DNA of 64,000 bases from Actinomyces sp. HPA0247 (lineage in GTDB: Bacteria > Actinomycetota > Actinomycetes > Actinomycetales > Actinomycetaceae). A model generated the notes under the pieces. That model was not told the DNA's origin, did not search any database, and worked only from the letters and a program-made list of their open reading frames with translations. Below are positions 7,710 through 15,581 of the stretch, piece by piece (positions within the stretch are counted from its first letter, which is position 1; each line of letters starts with the position of its first letter). The position numbers were made by a program, and so were the translations under genes. The DNA lies in the NCBI GenBank assembly GCA_000411415.1, contig KE150450.1, positions 880,932 through 944,931 on the forward strand. The letters are read 5' to 3'.

Positions 7710-9815
7710 GTGTCCGGGGACGAGGCCATGGCTGGTTCGGGGGGCGCGCGCCCCCGGCCGGGGCTGGCCCACGGGTGGACGCAGGGGCCCGCGGCGGAGG
7801 ACGCCTCGGTGCTGGCCCGCACGGACGTGCGAGCCGGCGGTCACCGAGTCGGACATCCGATTCACCTGCTGGTGTGCGGCGACGATTCGCGCTCGATTGC
7901 AGCTCCCGTCACGAGGGACTTGGCGCACGCCTTCCCGGGCCTGTGCCTGGACCGCGTTGACGGAATCGAGGACTTGGCCGCGTATGACGCGAGCCTGAAT
8001 CCGGGCGATCACGTGCTCATGGGCCTGGTGACTTCAGAGGTCGCCGATATTGATGCGCTCATTGATCGGGCGGGGACGATCCCGGCGTTGCGTCGCATGC
8101 AGTGGGTCGTGGTCACGGATCGCTCGGAGCACCGGGACCTCGTGCGGTGCATACAGTCGGACGCCCTCGCTTCGGTGTTGAAGTCCCCGTGGACGGTGCC
8201 ACTCCTGGCGGGTCAGGCGTATTCGACGATGGTGCGCTACCTGCGCGGGTGCGGCTATTCGGACAGGCAGATCCGCTCGCTGATCGCTGATCCGCCGCCG
8301 TTCGCCGTGCAGGGCCCGCTCCTGGAGGGCTTGGACCGCGACGAGCACGAGGTTGTCATGGAGCTCCTCGCGGGAGTCGAGCGCGTGCTCGGCCAGCGGC
8401 CTCGGCTCATCGTCCCCGAGGGGATCCAGCTGGTGACTCAGGGCGAGCCGGTGGGTGCCGTCTACCTGGTGCTCGACGGGCAGGTGTCGCTGCACAGGGA
8501 TTCGGCGCAGGGCGAGGTCCTGGCGCACCTGGCCTCGTCGGGGCCGCTCATCGGCCTCGTGTCGCTGGCCCGCGCGGAGGACGCGTTCTTCACGGGCGAG
8601 ACGGCGACGGAGGTGACGCTTGTGCGCCTAACGACCGAGCAGCTCCAGATCGTCATCTCCGAGGACCCGTCGATCGGCGCGACCCTGACGGCGCTCGCGA
8701 TCCGCTCGCTGACGCGCCGCCTCATGCGCGCCGAGGACCTTCACCTGCAAAACGCGATGCTCGCCGAGGACCTCGAGGCCCAGAAGGAGGCCCTGGCGGC
8801 CACGCTCGAGGACCTGCGCGCCACCCGCGCCGAGCTGGTCGAACGCGCGCGCTTCGCGATGCTCGGCGAGCTGAGTGCCGGCATCGCCCACGAGCTCAAC
8901 AACCCGGTGACCGCCCTCGTGCGCGCCGCGAAGCACCTGCACGAGGATGTCGACGCGGCGCTCGCGGCACCGGCCACGGCCTCGTCGAGGGAGGCGATGG
9001 CCCGCGCCCTCACGGCGCCGCCGCGCTCCACGTCGGTTGAGCGCGCCCTTATGAAGGAGCTGCTGCCCGTCGTCGGTGACCGCACGCTCGCGCGTCGCCT
9101 CGTGCGCGCGGGGGTCCAGGGGGCGGACGGCGCGCGTGCGCTCGCGCAGATACCGGGCGGCATCGACGCGTACGAGGCAGGGGCGCGCCTGGGCGGGTCC
9201 CTGCGCTCGGTGCTCGCCGCGGGCGATCGTGTCATCGAGCTGACCCAGTCCCTCAAGGGCTACGCGCGCCCGGACGCCGAGGACCTCAAGCCCGTGGACG
9301 TGCGCGAGGGCATTGATGACGTTCTGCGGCTGACCGCCCACAGGGTGCGCGGCATCCGAATCGACTGCGACTACGAGGACGTGCCGCCCGTGCGCGCGCA
9401 CCCGGCGAAGCTGCAGCAGGTGTGGACGAACCTCATCGTCAACGCGGCCGAGGCCATCGAGGACGAGACCGCCGACCTGGTCGCGGCCGCCGAGGCCTCG
9501 GGCGGCGTGCCCGAGCTGCCCGCGCGCGGCGACGCAGAGGCTCGCATTCGCATCACCGTGCGCCCCACCCCCGAGGGCGTGGGCGTCACCATCCACGACA
9601 ACGGCCCGGGCATCGACCCGGGAATCGTCGACAAGATTATGGAGCCCCACTTCACCACCAAGGCGGGGCGCGTCCGATTCGGCTTGGGCATGGGCATGTC
9701 CATCGTCCGAAGCATCATCGCCGATCATGGGGGCACCCTCGCGATCGACTCTCACCCGGGATCCACGATCATGCGGATCTCGCTGCCCGCCCAATCACAC
9801 GAGGAGGAATCATGA
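7710..9815 (+). CDS. Soluble hybrid-input sensor histidine kinase with Crp-like domain
   Basis: A 701-residue kinase with no membrane segment. GTG 7710 follows the transporter stop by 1 nt; ATG 7728 is an alternative start. Domain order: a receiver-like segment lacking obvious catalytic residues (about 50-180), a cyclic-nucleotide-binding/Crp-type beta-roll (about 230-325), a short coiled coil, an H-box with His393 in GIAHELNNP, and an HATPase domain with N574 (NLIVNAAEAI), DNGPGID near 630 and a GLGMGMS G2 box. The input is therefore cytosolic. The response regulator gene overlaps the 3' end, and the upstream transporter suggests control of anion uptake or of a linked metabolic state, though the ligand is unknown. 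Confidence 0.9.
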   Translation: MSGDEAMAGSGGARPRPGLAHGWTQGPAAEDASVLARTDVRAGGHRVGHPIHLLVCGDDSRSIAAPVTRDLAHAFPGLCLDRVDGIEDLAAYDASLNPGDHVLMGLVTSEVADIDALIDRAGTIPALRRMQWVVVTDRSEHRDLVRCIQSDALASVLKSPWTVPLLAGQAYSTMVRYLRGCGYSDRQIRSLIADPPPFAVQGPLLEGLDRDEHEVVMELLAGVERVLGQRPRLIVPEGIQLVTQGEPVGAVYLVLDGQVSLHRDSAQGEVLAHLASSGPLIGLVSLARAEDAFFTGETATEVTLVRLTTEQLQIVISEDPSIGATLTALAIRSLTRRLMRAEDLHLQNAMLAEDLEAQKEALAATLEDLRATRAELVERARFAMLGELSAGIAHELNNPVTALVRAAKHLHEDVDAALAAPATASSREAMARALTAPPRSTSVERALMKELLPVVGDRTLARRLVRAGVQGADGARALAQIPGGIDAYEAGARLGGSLRSVLAAGDRVIELTQSLKGYARPDAEDLKPVDVREGIDDVLRLTAHRVRGIRIDCDYEDVPPVRAHPAKLQQVWTNLIVNAAEAIEDETADLVAAAEASGGVPELPARGDAEARIRITVRPTPEGVGVTIHDNGPGIDPGIVDKIMEPHFTTKAGRVRFGLGMGMSIVRSIIADHGGTLAIDSHPGSTIMRISLPAQSHEEES

Positions 9816-10282
9816 CCCTGACAATCCTGTCCCTCGAGGACGAAGCAGACGTGCGCGACGCGCTCGAACGCGATCTTGAACAGTTCTGGGACAAGATCCG
9901 GCTCGAAGTCGCCGAGGACGTCGACGACGCGTGGGCCGTCATCGACGAGATCGTCGAGGACGGGGACGAGCTGGCCCTCGTCCTGTCCGACCACCGTCTG
10001 CCCGGAAAGTCGGGCGTGGACTTCCTCGTGGAGCTCATGAAGGATGAGCGTTTCGGCGCGACCCGCACGGTGCTGGTCACCGGTCAGGCCGACCAGTCCG
10101 ACACGATCCGCGCGGTGAACCAGGCGGGCCTGGACTACTACATCGGCAAGCCCTGGAACCCCGACGAGCTGCGCACAGTCGTGCGCGACCAGCTCACCGA
10201 GTACGTCCTGGAGACCGACGTGGACCCCCTGCCCTACGTGAGCGTGCTCGACGGCGTACGCATCATGGAGGCGATCCGCTAA
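9812..10282 (+). CDS. Single-domain response regulator
   Basis: A 156-residue receiver-only protein. Asp60 in LVLSDHRLPG is the predicted phosphorylation site. The acidic pair in LSLEDEADV and Lys113 in YIGKPWNPDEL complete the active site. The ATG overlaps the kinase stop by 4 nt and is preceded by a strong GAGGAGGAA ribosome site (9801-9809). No DNA-binding domain follows: the C-terminal 30 residues (LTEYVLETDVDPLPYVSVLD) are unlike known output modules, so it probably signals by protein contact or passes phosphate on. Confidence 0.93.
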   Translation: MTLTILSLEDEADVRDALERDLEQFWDKIRLEVAEDVDDAWAVIDEIVEDGDELALVLSDHRLPGKSGVDFLVELMKDERFGATRTVLVTGQADQSDTIRAVNQAGLDYYIGKPWNPDELRTVVRDQLTEYVLETDVDPLPYVSVLDGVRIMEAIR

Positions 10283-10292
10283 ACGGTATGCA

Positions 10293-10336
10293 AAGGGCCG
10301 CCGCGCTTGCCTTCATCGGTGAGCGCGTCGGCCCTT
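10293..10336 (+). terminator. Hairpin terminator after the response regulator
   Basis: AAGGGCCG (10293-10300) pairs with CGGCCCTT (10329-10336), and CGCGC pairs with GCGCG just inside. No long U tract follows. It lies between the converging response-regulator and Abi genes. Confidence 0.6.
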
Positions 10337-10355
10337 CGTGTCAGCAGTGGGCGTC

Positions 10356-11288
10356 TCAAGATGTCGGCTCGCACGACCACAAAGGGAGCGACTGCCAGTT
10401 ATCTGGCGTGCCAGTCGCTCGCAGGGGGACAACGTCGGTGGCGGGGAATGTAGCGAGGACTGAGGGGAGGGCGGTTCCATCTCCCAGACCCATCGTGCGG
10501 GTGAGGTATTGGACGAGCGTGAGCTGATCGAAGCACTTGTTTTTCTTTGGTGACAGCTCTCTGATTCCGAGAATTTCAGCGTCTTCTGGAAGCTTCACTT
10601 GTCGCAGAGTGCGATTAAATAGTCGTCCCTGGTGTGCACAGATATTGCGGAGAATTCTGAGTATGTCGAGCCAGGAATTGACCTGTGATCGACTTAAGTG
10701 CAGAGAGTCAGCGATGCTGTCTTGGCAGTGAATTGGTGCCATTTCGAATAGCAGGGCAAGCTGCCCCCACTCGAGGATGTGCACTGCTACCCATATGGGC
10801 AGTTTACTTGCGTATTCACATTTATAGTGTTTGATGAAATCCTCTTGTGATCGACAGAGATTTCTATTGTAGGAGATAATCCATTTTCTATACTTATCGG
10901 TTTCGTGATTGTTTTCCTTATTGAAACCTGAGGGGCCTAGCTGAGGGGATGCAAGGTGGAGATAGGGGTCCTCTTTGCCAAGGGCGTAGCCGATGAGTGC
11001 ACGTAATCCAACTTCGATCCGTGAGAGTTCTTGAAAAGTTGTCGCACGAAGTCGCTCATCGAATCTGTAGAGCGCTAATACCTGTTCTAGGTTTGTTTCG
11101 GGAGTGAATTGATCAGAGCGTGTCCGGCTCTTCCTATCGTATTGGCGAAAAGGGTATGAGTAGCCGGATAGTCTGTAGTAGCTGATTGACTCGAGTGCTT
11201 TCCGGGCCGCATTAGTGTCATCGATGATCATTCCGCGTGATCGCAATATATCGATCTGTTCATCGATAGTTCGAAAAGGCTTTTCCAT
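10356..11288 (-). CDS. Abi-family (AbiD/AbiF-like) HEPN protein, putative abortive-infection toxin
   Basis: A 310-residue protein of the Abi_2 family, whose members block phage growth, most likely as HEPN ribonucleases. The HEPN catalytic pair is visible as R214 and H219 in LRNICAHQGRLFNR. The N-terminal IDEQIDILRSRGM and YYRLSGYSYPF are also typical. ATG 11288 is preferred over ATG 11306 because AAGGGCG (11296-11302) sits at ribosome-site distance. Base composition is clearly more AT-rich than the neighbours, which points to horizontal acquisition. Two tandem promoter-plus-hairpin units lie directly upstream. Confidence 0.88.
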   Translation of the reverse strand: MEKPFRTIDEQIDILRSRGMIIDDTNAARKALESISYYRLSGYSYPFRQYDRKSRTRSDQFTPETNLEQVLALYRFDERLRATTFQELSRIEVGLRALIGYALGKEDPYLHLASPQLGPSGFNKENNHETDKYRKWIISYNRNLCRSQEDFIKHYKCEYASKLPIWVAVHILEWGQLALLFEMAPIHCQDSIADSLHLSRSQVNSWLDILRILRNICAHQGRLFNRTLRQVKLPEDAEILGIRELSPKKNKCFDQLTLVQYLTRTMGLGDGTALPSVLATFPATDVVPLRATGTPDNWQSLPLWSCEPTS

Positions 11289-11295
11289 GGTTATG

Positions 11296-11386
11296 CGCCC
11301 TTGCATAGAAGAAAACCGGCCCTGGACCTTTCGGCGGAACCGGTGTTGATGGCGATATTGTATCGTCCATTGGAGTCTTATGTCAA
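11296..11386 (-). promoter_or_regulatory. Promoter and structured leader of the Abi gene (unit B)
   Basis: Read on the minus strand: -35 TTGACA (11381-11386), 18-bp spacer, -10 TACAAT (11357-11362), then a leader with an 8-bp stem ACCGGTTC/GGGCCGGT (11337-11344 with 11315-11322). That stem encloses a GCC-GAAA-GGT hairpin. A pyrimidine tail and the AAGGGCG ribosome site follow, ending in the ATG at 11288. The unit is a diverged duplicate of 11445-11541. Confidence 0.75.
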
Positions 11387-11444
11387 TCAGGTATAGTTGT
11401 TCGGTGCCTCATAGAGGGCTATCACGCGGTGTCGCTGCTCGTGC

Positions 11445-11541
11445 CCTTCGCAAAAGAGAAGACCGACTCTGGATCCCCGTGGTGGGGTAAGAGCCGGTTC
11501 TGGTAGCTGCCATTATAGGCGGCCCTTGTTGCTTCTGTCAG
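11445..11541 (-). ncRNA. Candidate small RNA upstream of the Abi gene (unit A)
   Basis: It has the same layout as unit B: -35 CTGACA (11536-11541), 18-bp spacer, -10 TATAAT (11512-11517). A 9-bp stem ACCGGCTCT/AGAGTCGGT (11490-11498 with 11462-11470, one G-U pair) encloses CCCC-N5-GGGG (11484-11487 with 11475-11478). The 3' part (TTCTCTTTTGCGAAGGGC) matches unit B, including the ribosome-site sequence, but no start codon follows. It is therefore a promoter driving a non-coding structured RNA, or a decayed duplicate of the gene's own leader. The 3' end is not defined by a clear terminator. Confidence 0.5.
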
Positions 11542-12191
11542 CCCTGGGCCTGCTCGCCCGGGTCGTTGCACATCGTGATGCCCTCGAAGCCGGCGGCGCC
11601 CAGCACCTGGAAGATCTCGTCGAGGAGGACCATCGGCTCGGCCGTACCCGCCGCGAACTCGGGGTGGCGGATCTCGATGGCGGCCATCCCGCGCGGATCC
11701 GTGACGGGCTCGGTGTCGAACTTCTCCGACAGCAGCCGGTTTGCCTCCTCCAAGTCGGCGGGAGACCCGAATGCCCAGGTCACGGCCTTGTTGCCCGCAC
11801 CCGTCGGCGTGCGATGAATGTACATGCGCGTCATGAGAATGTGGCGGCCGTAGCGCGGGAACATGTCGCCCACGCGGGTGAACAGGGCGATGTCGGCCAG
11901 CTCCCCGCCCAGCGACGAATCCACGAGCGCGTACGCGTACGCTCCGATGCCGCGCAGGGTGAGCGCATCCGCGAGGAGACCCATGACCTCGTCGTCGAAG
12001 GGTTCGGGCTGGAAGTACACGCCCTCGCCAACCTCCGGCGCATCCGGGCCAAGCAGGGTGATGTCGAAGCCGGCGTCCGCCAGCGCATCCCGCACGAGCG
12101 CAACGTTGTGCTCAGGGAAGGGGTGCAGCGCGGCCGCGTTCGCGGCGATGCGCTCGATAAACACGTAGGTGGAAAAACCAAGCTCAGCCAT
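11538..12191 (-). CDS. Conserved hypothetical protein
   Basis: A 217-residue soluble protein with no signal peptide or membrane segment. I do not recognise the family. The sequence is acidic and well folded in appearance: an N-terminal alpha/beta stretch (MAELGFSTYVFIERIAANAA), a central LFTRVGDMFPRYGRHILMTR, and the C-terminal VLLDEIFQVLGAAGFEGITM. Codon use matches the neighbours and the frame has strong coding bias. It is a single gene facing the nitroreductase's side of a palindromic terminator; its own 3' end carries the -35 of the candidate small RNA. Confidence 0.75.
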   Translation of the reverse strand: MAELGFSTYVFIERIAANAAALHPFPEHNVALVRDALADAGFDITLLGPDAPEVGEGVYFQPEPFDDEVMGLLADALTLRGIGAYAYALVDSSLGGELADIALFTRVGDMFPRYGRHILMTRMYIHRTPTGAGNKAVTWAFGSPADLEEANRLLSEKFDTEPVTDPRGMAAIEIRHPEFAAGTAEPMVLLDEIFQVLGAAGFEGITMCNDPGEQAQG

Positions 12192-12228
12192 GCGCCCATT
12201 CTATAAGCGCGCGGCCAGCCGGGTATAC

Positions 12229-12293
12229 GACGAGGCCGTGGCGCCCCGGGCGGCGCAGAGCACCACAGCGCGAGGGGAGGCCACGGCCTCGTC
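12229..12293. terminator. Palindromic GACGAGGCC pair between two minus-strand genes
   Basis: GACGAGGCCGTGGC (12229-12242) and its exact complement (12280-12293) form a 14-bp stem with a 37-nt loop. It ends the nitroreductase transcript. The arm is the window's over-represented word. Confidence 0.7.
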
Positions 12294-12305
12294 AAGGAAG
12301 GAGAG

Positions 12306-13055
12306 TCAGCGCAGGCAGAGCCCCTGCTCGTGGAGGACCTCCATGATGGGGGAAACGTGCGCGCCACCCACGCCGATGTTGGTGGCGACCAGGTGAGAGA
12401 AGGACTCGAGGCGCGAACCCGAGCGCAGGTCGTAGTACTCGGTGACCTCACGGTCGTAGTCGGCCAGAGTCTCGGAGTAGGACTCGACGCGCGGGTACGT
12501 GTTCTTCGCAGTCATGACGGAGAGGGGCATGCGCGGCTTCTGGCCGGGCTCCTGGTCCGGGTGACCGACGAGCAGGCCGAGAACCGGGAAGGTCAGCTCC
12601 GGCAGCTCCAGCGCCTTCACGACCGGGCGCGGATCGGCGAGGATCGAGCCGAGGTAGACGGTGCCCAGGCCCATCGACTCGGCGGCCACGACCACGTTCT
12701 GTGCGGCCAGCAGCGCGTCCTCGAGCGCCGTGAGGAACAGGTTGATCGAGCCCAGGGCCTCCGAGGAGACGCCCTGCTCCGCGCGGATGCGGCTGTTGCG
12801 GTACAGGTCGGCGACGAAGATGAACAGGTCGCCCTTCGTGCCGCCCACGTAGGGCTGGCCGGAGGCGGCGCCGATCGTCTCGCGCACCTGCGGGTCCGTG
12901 ATGTGCAGGACCGTGCAGGACTGCAGGAACGAGGACGTGGCGGTATGACGAGCCACATCCATCAGCGTGGTGACCTCTTCCTCGGTGAGGGGCTGGTCCT
13001 TGTAGGCGCGGATCGTGCGGTGCGCGAGCTGGCTCGCAATCGTCTCGTTTGTCAT
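12306..13055 (-). CDS. NADPH-dependent nitroreductase (NfsA/NfrA-like flavoprotein)
   Basis: A 249-residue cytosolic FMN oxidoreductase that reduces nitro compounds or flavins with NAD(P)H. Supporting sequence: the N-terminal HRTIRAYKDQPLTEEEV typical of the family, TSSFLQSCTVLHI at the FMN-phosphate region, AQNVVVAAESMGLGTVYLG in the dimer core, and LGLLVGHPDQEPGQKPRMPL near the C-terminus, diagnostic of the NfsA/FRP subgroup. Length is normal. It is divergent from the hydrolase gene at 13079, with only 23 bp between start codons, so their promoters must overlap. Confidence 0.9.
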   Translation of the reverse strand: MTNETIASQLAHRTIRAYKDQPLTEEEVTTLMDVARHTATSSFLQSCTVLHITDPQVRETIGAASGQPYVGGTKGDLFIFVADLYRNSRIRAEQGVSSEALGSINLFLTALEDALLAAQNVVVAAESMGLGTVYLGSILADPRPVVKALELPELTFPVLGLLVGHPDQEPGQKPRMPLSVMTAKNTYPRVESYSETLADYDREVTEYYDLRSGSRLESFSHLVATNIGVGGAHVSPIMEVLHEQGLCLR

Positions 13056-13078
13056 GCGTTCATTCTACGATTGGGGGC

Positions 13079-14014
13079 GTGAAACAGATAGAGCCTTTCG
13101 GTCCTTTTGCGCTGGCCTCAAACGTCACCCCCGTTGCCGTCCCCTCCCCGGCCGGCGAGCTGAGCGGCCTGCTGACCGGCCCGAGCGCCCCCGGCCTCGT
13201 CGACGGCACACCTGCTATCTCAGCGGCGTCGGCCCCGGACGCGGCGGGAGAGAACCGCGCGCTCCTTGTCCCCGGCTACACGGGCTCCAAGGAGGACTAC
13301 GCGCCCGTCCTGCCCTTCCTGGGCGACGCGGGCTGGGACGTCCTCGCCTACTCGCAACGAGGCCAGGGCGGGTCCGCCGCACCCGCTGGCCTGGGCGCGT
13401 ACGGGATGAGCGACTTTGTCAATGACCTCATCGCCGTCGCCGAGGCCTGGGCCGGGACCTCGGGCCGCGTGCACCTCGTGGGCCATTCCTTCGGCGGCAT
13501 CGTCGCGCGCGCGGCCGTCATCGCGCGGCCCGACCTCTTCGCCTCCGTGACCCTCTTCTGCTCGGGTCGGGCCGTCTACGACTGGATGAACACCCTGCCT
13601 ATCCTCGACCCCCTGCCCACGGGTCCCGGCGCGCGCGAGCAGGTGCTGCGCACCTACTTCCCCGACATGAAGTTCGACGAGCCGGGCGTCGGATGGGCGG
13701 AATTCCAACGAGTTCGCGCTCTGGATACGGCCTCGGAAAACCTGGTGGGCATCGCCCGCATCCTCTCCCAGCTGCGCCCCGACACCCCCGCGCTCGCGGC
13801 CACGGGCGTGCCCGTGCACGTGCTGTACGGGGATCAGGACGAGATCTGGCCGCCTGCCTGGTACGCCGAGGAGGCCTCGGACCTGGGTGCGCGCGAGAGC
13901 GTCATCCGCGGTGGCGCGCACAGCGCCCAGCTGCAGTTCCCGCAGCAGTGGGCGGAGTTTGCCACCTCGTTCTGGGCGGATGTGGAGTCGGGGGCGCTGG
14001 TCTGGTCCATGTGA
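13079..14014 (+). CDS. Alpha/beta-hydrolase
   Basis: A 311-residue soluble hydrolase. GTG 13079 is preferred because an in-frame ATG at 13049 lies inside the divergent nitroreductase gene. The nucleophile elbow GHSFGG, the acid in VLYGDQDEIWPP and the His in RGGAHSAQLQ make a complete catalytic triad. The oxyanion segment LVPGYTGSKEDYAPVLPFL is typical. Substrate is unknown; esterase or lactonase activity is possible. The opening residues before the fold are Pro/Ala-rich. Confidence 0.88.
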   Translation: MKQIEPFGPFALASNVTPVAVPSPAGELSGLLTGPSAPGLVDGTPAISAASAPDAAGENRALLVPGYTGSKEDYAPVLPFLGDAGWDVLAYSQRGQGGSAAPAGLGAYGMSDFVNDLIAVAEAWAGTSGRVHLVGHSFGGIVARAAVIARPDLFASVTLFCSGRAVYDWMNTLPILDPLPTGPGAREQVLRTYFPDMKFDEPGVGWAEFQRVRALDTASENLVGIARILSQLRPDTPALAATGVPVHVLYGDQDEIWPPAWYAEEASDLGARESVIRGGAHSAQLQFPQQWAEFATSFWADVESGALVWSM

Positions 14015-14092
14015 TGCTCGAGGGTGTGACATCGTCCCAAAATCGCGCTTTGTGGCGAGTGCGTGTGAGTATGGATGCTTAGTATGGTGTTT

Positions 14093-14494
14093 ATGAACAA
14101 GCGTTCCATCCTCACAGCAGTGCTGGCGCTCGGCCTGGGCATCTCCGCCCTCACCGGCTGCGCCACCGATTCCGATTCCGCTCACTCCTACGTGACCCCG
14201 AAGGACGTCAAGACGGTCGAGCGTCCCATCGCTCAGATCGACGAGCACGGCATCAAGGTCCCCGAGAAGCGCGACCTGAAGATCAAGCTGGCCGACTCCG
14301 ACAAGGCCACCAAGTGGAAGATCGAGGTCTCTGACCCCACGGCCCTCGAGGTCGGCAAGTCCGAGAAGAACATCGTCACCCTGCACCCGCTGCGTGCGCT
14401 GGGCGAGGATGACGACCCGGTTACCGTGAGCCTGACCGATCCGGACGGCATCACGACCGACTTCAAGGTGACCATCACCGAGGGTGCCAACTGA
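14093..14494 (+). CDS. Small putative lipoprotein
   Basis: A 133-residue exported protein. The signal peptide MNKRSILTAVLALGLGISAL ends in the lipobox LTGC, so it is probably anchored to the outer face of the membrane. The mature part is Lys/Asp-rich with beta-strand-like repeats (KIKLADSDKATKWKIEV, VTVSLTDPDGITTDFKVTI), resembling a single Ig-like or bacterial beta-sandwich module. ATG 14093 is chosen because it gives a standard signal peptide; the ribosome site is weak. A strong terminator follows at 14506. Function is unknown. Confidence 0.8.
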   Translation: MNKRSILTAVLALGLGISALTGCATDSDSAHSYVTPKDVKTVERPIAQIDEHGIKVPEKRDLKIKLADSDKATKWKIEVSDPTALEVGKSEKNIVTLHPLRALGEDDDPVTVSLTDPDGITTDFKVTITEGAN

Positions 14495-14505
14495 TTCCAT
14501 ACTGA

Positions 14506-14551
14506 CAACGCTTCGGGCCCAGGATCTGCGGATCCTGGGCCCTTTGCGTTG
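14506..14551. terminator. Bidirectional terminator
   Basis: GGGCCCAGGATC (14515-14526) pairs perfectly with 14531-14542 around a TGCG loop, and CAACGC/GCGTTG extend the stem outside a short interruption. It separates the lipoprotein gene from the converging toxin-antitoxin operon. Confidence 0.85.
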
Positions 14552-14576
14552 TGTTGCGGCCGCTGGGTGTTGGACG

Positions 14577-15095
14577 CTACAGAGCGTCGATGAACTCTCG
14601 TAGGGCGCGCAGCGGCAACACCAGGTGGTTCTGTGCTCCCGGGCAGGGAACAAACTGTGAGCACTGGTTGAGGTAGAACTCGCGTGCGTGGTCGTTGGCG
14701 CAGTGGACCAGGAGGGCAGCGAATCCCACCTCATTACTGAGCTTGTAGGCTCGCAAGAGTGCGTCTTTGAGGAGAGCTGCGCCGATGCCTCGTCCCTGCG
14801 CGCGCTGATCGACGGCGAGTCGCGCGAGGAGGAGAACCGGGCAAGGCTCCGGGCGTTGGCCAGGTTTGAGGGCATCTGGGAGTGTGCTGCGCTGCACTGC
14901 CCCCATCGATAGGGCGTAGAAACCAAGTGTGTCGGGTTCCTGTGTTGTGACGAAGACGCGAGCGTTTCCGGCTCGGTGGTTTTGCCACGCAAATCGGTGG
15001 AACCAATCGTCTATCTCAGTGTTGCCCGATTGGAAGCGTGACCGGTCGTCCCTCCGCTCGAGAGGCCGCGGCTCTTGTAGGACTGATACGTACAT
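14577..15095 (-). CDS. GNAT-family acetyltransferase toxin (TacT-like)
   Basis: A 172-residue GNAT-fold protein. In this family the toxin acetylates the amino group of charged tRNAs and halts translation. The acetyl-CoA loop is visible as AVDQRAQGRGIGAALLKDAL (Q/RxxGxG/A), and the C-terminal Tyr lies in HAREFYLNQCSQFVPCP, as in TacT proteins. The N-terminal FQSGNTEIDDWFHRFAWQN is also characteristic. The gene overlaps the upstream DUF1778 antitoxin by one base (TGATG), the standard order for this type II pair. Confidence 0.9.
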   Translation of the reverse strand: MYVSVLQEPRPLERRDDRSRFQSGNTEIDDWFHRFAWQNHRAGNARVFVTTQEPDTLGFYALSMGAVQRSTLPDALKPGQRPEPCPVLLLARLAVDQRAQGRGIGAALLKDALLRAYKLSNEVGFAALLVHCANDHAREFYLNQCSQFVPCPGAQNHLVLPLRALREFIDAL

Positions 15096-15403
15096 CAGTT
15101 CTCGGACGTGTGCGGTGTGTTCAGGTCGATGTGAGTGCCGAAGGGCGAGGGGCGATCAAAGAGTTTGCGCAGCTTGGGATCGTCCGTCGGCGAGGCCTCA
15201 AGGATTTCTTCGAAGCGGGCGTATTGTTCGTCGTCCATGAGGAAGAGGTGTTGGTCGGCGAGACGCCGCTGCGCCTCCAATGTGGCTGCGGAGAGGACAA
15301 AATCGCTGATGCTGCGAGATGTGTACGTGGCGGCGCTGCGAATGAGAGTGTTCTGTTCCTCGGTGAGGCGCAGTTCCAGACGCTGTGTCTTTGCAGTGCT
15401 CAT
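15095..15403 (-). CDS. DUF1778/RHH antitoxin (TacA-like)
   Basis: A 102-residue protein starting at ATG 15403 (MSTAKTQRLELRLTEEQ); an upstream in-frame ATG would run through the operator and lacks a ribosome site, whereas GAGGAACTGAC precedes this one. The ribbon-helix-helix N-terminus (RLELRLTEEQNTLIRSAAT, SISDFVLSAA) binds DNA. The C-terminal acidic tail (LDRPSPFGTHI-like) would wrap the acetyltransferase. It neutralises the toxin and represses the operon, most likely through the palindrome at 15422. Confidence 0.9.
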   Translation of the reverse strand: MSTAKTQRLELRLTEEQNTLIRSAATYTSRSISDFVLSAATLEAQRRLADQHLFLMDDEQYARFEEILEASPTDDPKLRKLFDRPSPFGTHIDLNTPHTSEN

Positions 15404-15421
15404 GTCAGTTCCTCTTTCAGT

Positions 15422-15442
15422 CGTACGGACATTATCCGTACG
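15422..15442. promoter_or_regulatory. Operator palindrome of the toxin-antitoxin operon
   Basis: Perfect inverted repeat CGTACGGA (15422-15429) and TCCGTACG (15435-15442), 5 bp apart, about 20 bp upstream of the antitoxin start. On the minus strand the spacer region contains GGATAATG, a plausible -10, so a bound antitoxin would block the promoter. Confidence 0.8.
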
Positions 15443-15529
15443 TATAGACACCCTAGCATCTGAGGTTCGAGTGGGCTACCTCTTTCCCCTGGGATCTCTG
15501 CGGGAATGGACCACGCTGCGAGTGGATGA

Positions 15530-15567
15530 GAAGGGAGCGGCCAACGATGAGTTGACCGCTCCCCTTC
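15530..15567 (-). terminator. Terminator of the amino-acid ABC operon
   Basis: GAAGGGAGCGG (15530-15540) pairs with CCGCTCCCCTTC (15556-15567), with one bulged base, 14 bp beyond the ATPase stop. Confidence 0.65.
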
Positions 15568-15581
15568 AGGTTCCCGATGTC

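Noticed and set aside
13049-13078. Upstream ATG as the start of the alpha/beta-hydrolase
   Set aside because: It would overlap the divergent nitroreductase start and add a non-conserved MSCVHSTIGG extension; GTG 13079 fits better.
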